Of a DNA stretch of 15,961 nt, positions 6,990-13,356 are shown one piece after another. Position 1 is the stretch's first letter. Each line of letters begins with the position of its first letter. The translations under genes were made by a program, and so were the position numbers. The DNA is from an uncultured bacterium (lineage in GTDB: Bacteria > Actinomycetota > Coriobacteriia > Coriobacteriales > Coriobacteriaceae). The notes beneath the pieces were generated by a model. The model was not told the origin of the DNA and made no database searches. It saw only the letters and a program-made list of their open reading frames with translations. The DNA lies in contig CAJMSO010000014.1 of assembly GCA_905216075.1 (NCBI GenBank), forward strand, positions 1-15,961, read 5' to 3'.

Positions 6990-8207
6990 CTAATCCCACT
7001 CCTCAATGCACGTGAGATACGGGTCAGCACCATAGCGGCCAGACAGGTACTGCTTGTCGAATGCCGCGTTCTTGCTGACCAAGTTACCATTTGCCTCGTG
7101 GATGTCGGCGAGCGACCATAGCTGGCTCGCCTCCCCCTCGCCGCGTGCGGCAAACCATATCTCGTCGCGGCGAAAAACATCGTTTCGCATAGTGGACACG
7201 TCCTGAGACGAAAAGATGAGCTGCGCGCCGCTCTTGTTGACTTCGGGATCTTTGAACAGCAGAATCACGTAGCGCAGGAGCTTCGGATGCAACTTGGCGT
7301 CGAGCTCGTCGACAACGACGGTACCGCCGCGTTCGAGCGCCGCCAGCAGAAACGACGCCAACCCCATGAGCTTCTGAGTACCGGCCGACTCCTCGGACAG
7401 GCGCAGCTCATAGCCCTTGCCGTCCACCTCATGCTTTACGAAGACGCGCTGGCCGCGCCATTCCGGAGCTTTCTCAACCCTAAAGCCATCGATACGTACG
7501 TCAACGGCACGCAGAAAACGCGTGATCTCGAGTGAGTCATCCTCGTCGAGCAACTGTTCGAGCATCTGCTCCAGATAGGAGCTGTTGTAGTTCAGAAACA
7601 CCCCATCAAGAAACCAACTGGCGGCCTCCTTGATCACCGGCGCGTCAAAGTTGATGCAGAGAAACGACAGGTATGGCAGGCTCGGGTTGAATCTCGCAGC
7701 CGTCACGAGCTTACGCAACGTGGGACCAAGCTCAACCCCTGTCCCCTCGCGCTCGAACAGCATCGCCGTGCGTGACGCCCCCAATTTGCGCCGCCACAGT
7801 CCTTCGGACACGATCTCGTCCGCATGCACGGACAGGGCATAGCGGTACTCATGCTCACCCGCGCGATAGTAGAGCTCGAACTCGGTGGGCTTAGCAGCCG
7901 ACACATCATCGAACTCGAACGCAGAGCAACGAGGTATCGAAGATCGGTTACCTTCTGGCGCATCAGTGCTGGCAGACAACAATCTGATCGGCCTTGCTAC
8001 CGCCGAACGAATATAGTCAAGAGCCTCGAGCAGGTTAGACTTACCGCCAGCGTTAGGCCCGTAAACCGCAGCCACCGGAAGGAAACTCTGCCCGTCAGGA
8101 CACTCTATGAGGGAGCGCTCGAACTCCCTCATCGATGTTGCCTGCATGGAAAGCACAGTTTCGTCGCGATAGGATCTATAGTTCCTGAAGGTAAACTGGC
8201 AAAGCAT
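6990..8207 (-). CDS. AAA15-type ATPase of a two-gene defence pair (AbiL-like)
   Basis: At about 405 residues it resembles SMC/RecF-like ATPases of the AAA15/AAA21 group. Walker A is GPNAGGKS at residues 50-57, the signature-like segment is LSEESAGTQK, and Walker B is VVVDELDAKLHPKLL. The stretch MLCQFTFRNYRSYRDE is the typical first beta-strand pair. ATG at 8205-8207 is chosen because this strand begins there and GAGGAC lies just upstream; the frame is open to 8285 but those codons overlap the promoter and leader. A good promoter precedes it, and the RloB gene follows with coupled translation. The pair lies among other phage-defence genes, so it probably senses infection and licenses the RloB partner. 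That role is inference from family and context. Base composition is closer to the core genome than the rest of the island. Confidence 0.9.
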   Translation of the reverse strand: MLCQFTFRNYRSYRDETVLSMQATSMREFERSLIECPDGQSFLPVAAVYGPNAGGKSNLLEALDYIRSAVARPIRLLSASTDAPEGNRSSIPRCSAFEFDDVSAAKPTEFELYYRAGEHEYRYALSVHADEIVSEGLWRRKLGASRTAMLFEREGTGVELGPTLRKLVTAARFNPSLPYLSFLCINFDAPVIKEAASWFLDGVFLNYNSSYLEQMLEQLLDEDDSLEITRFLRAVDVRIDGFRVEKAPEWRGQRVFVKHEVDGKGYELRLSEESAGTQKLMGLASFLLAALERGGTVVVDELDAKLHPKLLRYVILLFKDPEVNKSGAQLIFSSQDVSTMRNDVFRRDEIWFAARGEGEASQLWSLADIHEANGNLVSKNAAFDKQYLSGRYGADPYLTCIEEWD

Positions 8208-8261
8208 CGTCCTCAAAATTCCTTTCATTGTTTTGAAAAGATATTTCAGAGTTTTTATTTG

Positions 8262-8289
8262 ATTATAGACCTTAAATAGCATCAATCAA
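8262..8289 (-). promoter_or_regulatory. Sigma70-type promoter of the ATPase/RloB operon
   Basis: On the minus strand TTGATT (8284-8289) is followed after 16 bases by a perfect TATAAT (8262-8267). It lies about 55 bases before the ATPase start in an AT-rich leader. Confidence 0.75.
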
Positions 8290-8338
8290 GTGTTTGCAGC
8301 ATCTGGAGCAAAGGGTACAAGGCCAAAACTCGGAAGTA

Positions 8339-8376
8339 TGCGGCTGCGGACACGCTAATCCATGCCCGCAGCCGCA
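8339..8376 (-). terminator. Strong hairpin after the DUF2188 gene, probable terminator
   Basis: An 11-bp perfect stem, TGCGGCTGCGG (8339-8349) with CCGCAGCCGCA (8366-8376), has a 16-base loop and lies 15 bases after the DUF2188 stop. It lacks a clear T-tract on either strand, so termination may be weak or aided. Confidence 0.5.
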
Positions 8377-8390
8377 ATGGCGTCAAGCCC

Positions 8391-8618
8391 CTATCCTCTC
8401 GGCGGGAAGGGATCATGCCCATGGGAATCCTTTGCGCGGATTCTGCCATCGGGACGATGGGAGATTAGCTCAGAGTGCTGATTAGAACTAATTTGACGAC
8501 CGCGCTTTATAGCTTCGCCCTGGGTCGTCGCAACAAAGGAAGCGCGACGCGCCCTCTCGCCCTTAACCTGCCATTTGCCATCCGAACGCTTCGTAATGAG
8601 CTGATGCCTGCCTTTCAT
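8391..8618 (-). CDS. DUF2188 family small protein
   Basis: This 75-residue protein matches the DUF2188 pattern over its whole length: a start like KGRHQLITKRSDGKWQVKGE, a middle TTQGEAIKRGRQI, SELISHRPDGRIRAKDSHG and the closing DPFPPRG. Members are small, highly charged and of unknown biochemical function. They are common in mobile and accessory DNA. ATG at 8616-8618 has GGCGGGG upstream; GTG two codons earlier is an alternative. The same frame continues upstream into a decayed coding remnant. It lies between the AbiF-like gene and the ATPase/RloB operon, but nothing shows that it works with either. Confidence 0.8.
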   Translation of the reverse strand: MKGRHQLITKRSDGKWQVKGERARRASFVATTQGEAIKRGRQISSNQHSELISHRPDGRIRAKDSHGHDPFPPRG

Positions 8619-8624
8619 AATCAC

Positions 8625-8883
8625 CCCGCCGTCGGCGCCGATGGCCTCGCCCGCGTAGCCGCTGAGCTCCAGGTGGTCGGCATCGGTCCAGGCTCAGCCG
8701 GGGCCCGACACGCCCGGCCCGCAGTACGTGTCGACCGCGATGATCAGGCTCTCCGCGCCCGCGGCACAAGAAGGCCCGCCCAGCAAAACGCACAGGCGGG
8801 TCCTTGCACTGGATTTCCTTCAGCACGGGCGCAGGACCAAGATCAAAGCTGATAGCACCAATCCACGGCATAGTCTCGACCAT
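8625..8883 (-). pseudogene. Decayed gene of unknown function between AbiF and DUF2188
   Basis: A minus-strand frame from ATG at 8883 reads MVETMPWIGAISFDLGPAP and continues to FAGRAFLCRG. The reading then becomes low-complexity Arg-rich, but a shift by one base near 8758 resumes a protein-like sequence with SLIIAVDTYCGPGVSGPG, a TGA, and then WTDADHLELSGYAGEAIGADG in frame with the DUF2188 gene. One frameshift plus one stop would explain this as a broken gene. I do not recognise the family. The GC-rich composition differs from the AT-richer AbiF gene just upstream. Confidence 0.35.
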
Positions 8884-8896
8884 CTTCTGCGCAAGC

Positions 8897-9850
8897 TCAA
8901 GAAGAAGGTGCATCACCCTGCAGCCCAAGCAGCTCCTTAGGGAACACACTTCGACAATCTTTGACACCCATGGCAAATAGAACTTTAGCGCTGGCATCCG
9001 TGCTCAGCGAATCACTCAACGTGACTGCGTTAAGCAATATTTGACGACGGAGCTTATTGAAATCATCCTTCGTCAGCACAAGCTCAAGATCATTTAAAAC
9101 GTCGACGAAATTTACGTCACAGGACGGAGACACCTTCGCACAGAACAGGCGCTCATCATGTGCGCAGATGTTACGAAAATCTTTGATGTGATCGTATGCG
9201 AGCCTAAGCCTTCGAGGGCTGATACGCTTATCAACTTCATGCGTCTCGGAATAGAGATCAGAAAACGATTTAGCGATAGAATTTCTCATGCTTTCTGGTT
9301 GAAACTCGTAAAACTTGAATGCCTGACCAAGCATCAAATAATTCATAAGAATCCATACCGGCGTATTGTCATGATTGTTCTCGTAATGCCGAATGTAATC
9401 CCTTTTATAATCAGTTTTCCATTTTTGAGACCTACATAGCACCTTCTCGAAATCACTGATAAGCGTGTCGATCTTTTTTCGATAGCCAGCATCAGCACGG
9501 TAGGATCCCCTATCCAGGTATGCTTCCGGACTATCTTTGTGAGCCATTGCAAAACGATAAGAGCAGACTGTTTTAAGGACTGCTTCCGCCTTGTTAAAAT
9601 ACTCAAACATGAGCAGACGCAATGAGCGGTCGAACTCGAATAAACGATATATATCAGAGAACTTCGTTCCTTTTACGAAAAATTCGTGGCAAGAATCTCC
9701 TCGATGGTCGAGAAACAAATCCTTGTAGCCGTTAACAACCGGATAGTATCCCTCGCGTTCCAAAACTATACGAGTATTGTTATCGCATTCGAGTCCACGG
9801 CTTTCAAGGATAGCAATCTGCTCATCAATAGATTTAAATGGTTTATCCAA
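8897..9850 (-). CDS. abiF: AbiF/AbiD-family (Abi_2) HEPN abortive-infection protein
   Basis: At 317 residues, the N-terminal KPFKSIDEQIAILESRGL and YYPVVNGYKDLF are characteristic of Abi_2. These are followed by IYRLFEFDRSLRLLMFEYFNKAE, and the C-terminal half has DHIKDFRNICAHDERLF. RNICAH (Arg226-His231) is the R-x4-H motif of HEPN ribonucleases. A second R-x4-H, RFAMAH (Arg99-His104), is visible in the N-terminal half. The start is TTG at 9848-9850 with AAGGGG six bases upstream; no ATG or GTG fits. The likely action is RNA cleavage that stops growth on infection. Immediately upstream is a structured element with a terminator hairpin whose end is only about 15 bases from the SD. This matches the arrangement known for AbiF proteins with an RNA partner. 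The gene is visibly AT-rich, suggesting transfer. Family call is secure; activity is inferred. Confidence 0.9.
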   Translation of the reverse strand: MDKPFKSIDEQIAILESRGLECDNNTRIVLEREGYYPVVNGYKDLFLDHRGDSCHEFFVKGTKFSDIYRLFEFDRSLRLLMFEYFNKAEAVLKTVCSYRFAMAHKDSPEAYLDRGSYRADAGYRKKIDTLISDFEKVLCRSQKWKTDYKRDYIRHYENNHDNTPVWILMNYLMLGQAFKFYEFQPESMRNSIAKSFSDLYSETHEVDKRISPRRLRLAYDHIKDFRNICAHDERLFCAKVSPSCDVNFVDVLNDLELVLTKDDFNKLRRQILLNAVTLSDSLSTDASAKVLFAMGVKDCRSVFPKELLGLQGDAPSS

Positions 9851-9861
9851 TTGGACCCCTT

Positions 9862-9888
9862 AAACGCGAAAACCGCCTTTCGGCGGTT
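9862..9888 (-). terminator. Terminator hairpin directly before the AbiF gene
   Basis: AACCGCC (9871-9877) and GGCGGTT (9882-9888) enclose a GAAA tetraloop on the minus strand, and TTCGCGTTT follows. It may end the putative AbiF-linked RNA, or the transcript of the AAA ATPase gene upstream, or both. Confidence 0.75.
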
Positions 9889-9990
9889 CCCACGGACCAA
9901 GCCGGACGTACCGTCGCAAGGCCTCATCACAAGGGTTACTTTAAGCGAGGACCCGGGGTCCGTCAATCCGGTGCCACCAATCTTCCAAAT
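9866..9990 (-). ncRNA. Putative structured RNA upstream of AbiF (abiF-RNA-like)
   Basis: The gap between the AAA ATPase stop and AbiF holds several nested pairings on the minus strand. ACGGACC (plus positions 9957-9963) pairs with GGTCCGT (plus positions 9892-9898), closing a 58-base domain. Inside it, CCTC pairs with GAGG, and GACG-GTA-CGTC forms a small hairpin. The terminator stem CCGCC-GAAA-GGCGG follows after a few bases. Conserved structured RNAs located before AbiF-type genes are known to me as the abiF RNA motif, and AbiF-RNA pairs have been reported as toxin-antitoxin systems related to Cas13 ancestors. I have not matched this RNA to that model. The 5' end is uncertain, since no convincing promoter is visible. 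The alternative is an ordinary 3' leader of the upstream gene. Confidence 0.5.
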
Positions 9991-10063
9991 CAATCCTTGA
10001 ACCAGGCACAAAAGTGTGCAAATGGAATGCCTTTATTAAAAGAGGGACACCAAGGAGATGCCG

Positions 10064-12211
10064 CTAATTGTCAGCATCAGCCCACTGCTCGCATTGTCTC
10101 TTAAACCCGGCAATCAGCTTGTCGCAGGTTTCGATAATCCCTGCCGGAACCGTATTGAACTTGACGGGATCAAACTGATACGCCATGAGGTTTTCGATAT
10201 GGAAGCATTCGTTTGCAAATTTAAACACTGTCTCATCGATATTGGCACGATTGCAGACCTGACTCATTTCACCAGCATTGTTGTCAGCGAGTAATCTAAA
10301 CGCGCAGATTTTCTCAACGGGTGAAGGCGCTTGATCATAAACGGACAGCAGCTCCGCATTTCCAAGCTGGCTCAATAAGTCTTGGTAGTTAAAGTTCTTT
10401 AAACCGATATCCTCAAGCTGCTTTTTTGCTTCCTTCCACTCTTCGTCAGTAAGCTCTTGCTCACACATCGTCGCAACTTTCCGACGATGCATCAAACTTG
10501 ATAAAACGTGCCAGGCAGGCGACTTTCCGTACGCAATTTCAACCGCTCTCCTAGCAAGCACAATTCTATAAGGCAGGGATGCGTCGCTCGCCACGATTGC
10601 CTTAAAGCACTGTACCGCACTATTAAAATCATCATCCTCAACAGGTATCAGGGAAAGCACGCCGCCATCGTTGCGCGCATAGAAGCAATACGTGTTGCAT
10701 AGAAGGGACCTATGGACCTTGCCGATCATAATGAGCGTTTCAAAGTCATGGGTCAGCAGCAACGTTGTAATCCCACGACAGACACCCTTAGATTTCGAAA
10801 ATAACCTTTGGAGAATCGCGTATTTCTTATTTTGATCAAAGGAAGAAATCGGGTCGTCGAGCACAACCATGTCCGGCTTCTCACTTTTCACCTGAGCGGA
10901 AAACAATGCAATCGCAAGCGAATTACGCTCGCCATAGCTTAGGTGCGACTTTAAATCCTTGACGTTCATCTCGAGCCCACGAGGCTTCAGCGAAACGGCA
11001 CAGCGAGTCCCATCCGGCGAAGCGATTGAGATCACATAGGGAAATCCCGCCGACTCCAGAAAAGCATTCATTTCGGCCATCGATGCCTTGATGGATTTCC
11101 TTAATGCTGCGCTTTGACGACCGATGGCAATTTGGATGTCCCTCACTTTGGATGAAAGATCATCTAGTACAGCATTAATGCTGTTGATGCGTTCAACCGC
11201 GAATTGCGAATTCATCTTTTCGAGACGTTCGACATGGATTTTTAAGCCTTCAAAATAGTCGGCATCTTTTTCTTCATTCTTCAGGAACGAATAATTTAAT
11301 TGCTGGATTTTCTCGAGCTTGGCCTTAAGCCCCTCCGCATCTGCTTTGATGCAGGCAAGAAAGGCTTCATTCTCGGGATTGGGCTCTTCTTCTAGCTTCC
11401 CGTGTAAAATCACGTTAGCCTGCGCACGAGCGTTTTCGCTAAGAAGCACCTCGGCTTCCCCGAAAGTCTCAATCGTTTTTGTACAGTTATCAATATATTT
11501 TCCGCCGTATACGGCCTGCATTTCGTTACATATTTCCAGCTCAGACTGCTCGAGAGTCTTGCCGCAATACGGGCATACGCCCCGCGAGTTATATTTACTG
11601 CCTTTATCACGCCACTGCAGCCAATCCTTAGCATTATCTCCTTGAATTAGTGGGCTAAACGACTCAAACTTTGGAGAAACATGCTCAATAAGGTTTCCCG
11701 TTGTCACGATGCCTTTCGCAATTGGGCTAACCTTCGAATAGGTCTGCTTAGAAACCTTCCCGAAGCAAGACAGTAAGTTATTAACTGTAGAGAGTAACTC
11801 AGCCACCTTGCCCCCTTCACGCAACCTTTTGACGGCATCCGCCAGTAGCCCATCTGTCACTTTTGCAGCCTTACGATACTCGGGAGTATCGACAAAGATC
11901 TTGTATCCGTTTTCGATTAGCTCCATGTCGCCCTTAAACAGCGTGCTATCGACATAGTCTTCATTAAATACGAGGATATTCGCATCCGACGGCAAGCCCT
12001 CGACAGATGGCAGAGATTCTGAGGCATAGGGTTTCAACACTTCTAACGTCTGCCCATCATCGCCGTTATATAGCTGAATCGCTTTTGCAACTGAGCTCTT
12101 ACCGGAGCCATTCATTCCGTGCAGAACAGTGGTTGCATTGGGTTTTAGCGTAATAGTTGCGCAGTCAATGTTGTTACAACAGGCAAGCTTTACGACAATC
12201 GGTTCAGGCAT
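10064..12211 (-). CDS. PrrC/RloC-like AAA ATPase (AAA_13 type) with Cys pair
   Basis: At 715 residues, the ATPase head is split by a coiled-coil. Walker A is GMNGSGKSS (32-40), the ABC signature is LSYGER (424-429), Walker B is MVVLDDP (448-454) with SSFD, and the switch His488 is in LLLTHD. In the central helical part CPYCG (213-217) looks like half of a zinc-hook or zinc ribbon; a clear second pair is not obvious, but Cys228 and Cys243 are near. The last 200 residues contain RRAVEIAYGKSPAWHVL and FANECFHIENLMAYQFDP, a C-terminal domain common in these phage-resistance ATPases. In PrrC and RloC that region is a tRNA anticodon nuclease, but I cannot assign a catalytic Arg-Glu-His set here with confidence. 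ATG at 12209-12211 has GGAG five bases upstream. No restriction genes accompany it in the window. Confidence 0.85.
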   Translation of the reverse strand: MPEPIVVKLACCNNIDCATITLKPNATTVLHGMNGSGKSSVAKAIQLYNGDDGQTLEVLKPYASESLPSVEGLPSDANILVFNEDYVDSTLFKGDMELIENGYKIFVDTPEYRKAAKVTDGLLADAVKRLREGGKVAELLSTVNNLLSCFGKVSKQTYSKVSPIAKGIVTTGNLIEHVSPKFESFSPLIQGDNAKDWLQWRDKGSKYNSRGVCPYCGKTLEQSELEICNEMQAVYGGKYIDNCTKTIETFGEAEVLLSENARAQANVILHGKLEEEPNPENEAFLACIKADAEGLKAKLEKIQQLNYSFLKNEEKDADYFEGLKIHVERLEKMNSQFAVERINSINAVLDDLSSKVRDIQIAIGRQSAALRKSIKASMAEMNAFLESAGFPYVISIASPDGTRCAVSLKPRGLEMNVKDLKSHLSYGERNSLAIALFSAQVKSEKPDMVVLDDPISSFDQNKKYAILQRLFSKSKGVCRGITTLLLTHDFETLIMIGKVHRSLLCNTYCFYARNDGGVLSLIPVEDDDFNSAVQCFKAIVASDASLPYRIVLARRAVEIAYGKSPAWHVLSSLMHRRKVATMCEQELTDEEWKEAKKQLEDIGLKNFNYQDLLSQLGNAELLSVYDQAPSPVEKICAFRLLADNNAGEMSQVCNRANIDETVFKFANECFHIENLMAYQFDPVKFNTVPAGIIETCDKLIAGFKRQCEQWADADN

Positions 12212-12430
12212 TTGATCTCCATGGAAGAGGCGTTTGCGTCTTATTGATTATGAATCCGCAAGCAAACAAACTTCCCACCAACTCCGCGAGCCACGTTTTT
12301 TTATGGACGAATGGCTGTAAGCAGGACAGTCTGGGTCGGCATTAGAAAGACCAACATGCGGCAGCGCTGCGAGATCAGCCGCCAGCAACAAATTGGCACC
12401 GGGATAGGTCCGGACTAATCAGACGATGGC

Positions 12431-12464
12431 AAGAAGGCGCCGAGATCCACGCTGTCCCGGCGCC
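12431..12464 (-). terminator. Terminator after the helical-repeat gene
   Basis: A ten-pair stem (one G-U) forms between 12436-12445 and 12455-12464, with GGCGCC at both feet and a nine-base loop, followed on the minus strand by TTCTT. It starts 11 bases after the stop at 12475 and separates this unit from the AAA ATPase gene. Confidence 0.75.
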
Positions 12465-12474
12465 AAACCTGCGT

Positions 12475-13356
12475 CTAGTCATTTGCGACATGCCAGCGAA
12501 TAAACCAGTTTGAATCACTCGAGAGCTCACCAAGTAACTTCTGCTCGAGAGTAGCATCATCAAATTTGCCCTCCTTGCATAAGCGCACAAGCTTAAATGC
12601 AACATTAGGGGAAACATCGTGTAACGATTGAAACGCCAAATCGCTAAAAGAGCTCGCTTCCCATCTACGATAGCCCGCAGCAACGCTATCAAGCAATATT
12701 GCACGAACAGCAGAGTCTTCACTAAGCATAACGCTCGAACAGATTGCAGAAACGACGCCACAGTATTGATCGCAGATAGCATTACAAACAATCAGCTGCT
12801 CAAGTACTTCTAAAAACGCACGCTGACCGGCGGCAGTAAGGGCATCAAATTTAATACCAAATGTCAGGAACTCTATGTCTGTTGCAAAGCCGGTAGCAAC
12901 TTTTAGAGCCAAGCATCTTACAGACCATGCACATGAGTCCATTGATATAGGCTCTCTAAATACCGGGTCTTCGGGCCACTCATCCGGAAGTTCAGAAATT
13001 AAATCCGTCCAACCGACGGGAAGTGCCTTTCCATCACGCACGCAACGACATACAAACTTATTTAATACGGACATAGCCTCTCCTGCAGAGCAGGGTGATC
13101 CTTGATATGTCGGAAGCCCTTTAAGACAATGCTCCAGCACGCCAGCCAAGGATGCGTTAAATGACTCAGAAGGGACATCATCGAGTGAGCGACATAGCAA
13201 AGAAGAGGGACGAATGGAAAACCCTGAGTGAAAATCAGAACGATTATTCGAGTCGAATTGCCTGCGCAATTCATCGATACAAGCCGTTTCCGCATTGCAT
13301 GCTGGAGATTTGTTGTCTAAATAACAACCCCGCTCAACAGTGGAAAGATGCCCCAC
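12475..13356 (-). CDS. Helical-repeat protein, probably the 3' half of the gene upstream
   Basis: At 293 residues, it has no recognised family. The C-terminal half shows regular amphipathic helices of HEAT-like spacing, for example around GQRAFLEVLEQLIVCNAIC, SAVRAILLDSVAAGYRRW and SPNVAFKLVRLCKEGKF. The first codon is GTG at 13354-13356, which follows directly and in the same reading frame after the TAA (13357-13359) of the DUF4062-like gene. SD-like sequence before it is weak (GAGCGAAG). Reading through the TAA would give one protein of about 887 residues, and a single base change from CAA, GAA or AAA explains the stop. Either the gene is broken, or the two parts are made separately by coupled translation. 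A terminator follows the stop. Confidence 0.65.
   Translation of the reverse strand: MGHLSTVERGCYLDNKSPACNAETACIDELRRQFDSNNRSDFHSGFSIRPSSLLCRSLDDVPSESFNASLAGVLEHCLKGLPTYQGSPCSAGEAMSVLNKFVCRCVRDGKALPVGWTDLISELPDEWPEDPVFREPISMDSCAWSVRCLALKVATGFATDIEFLTFGIKFDALTAAGQRAFLEVLEQLIVCNAICDQYCGVVSAICSSVMLSEDSAVRAILLDSVAAGYRRWEASSFSDLAFQSLHDVSPNVAFKLVRLCKEGKFDDATLEQKLLGELSSDSNWFIRWHVAND

Noticed and set aside
8563..8997. A 144-residue minus-strand frame overlapping the end of the AbiF gene
   Set aside because: Its first 30 residues overlap the AbiF coding end and its last half is Arg-rich low-complexity sequence. Only the middle looks like protein, so it is treated as part of a decayed gene.
10007..10020. 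Small hairpin GCACA-CTTT-TGTGC after the AAA ATPase stop
   Set aside because: The stem is only five pairs and no T-tract follows, so I do not call it a terminator or the start of the AbiF-linked RNA.
12285..12303. Run of seven T on the plus strand near 12295-12302
   Set aside because: No stable stem precedes it and no plus-strand gene ends there.
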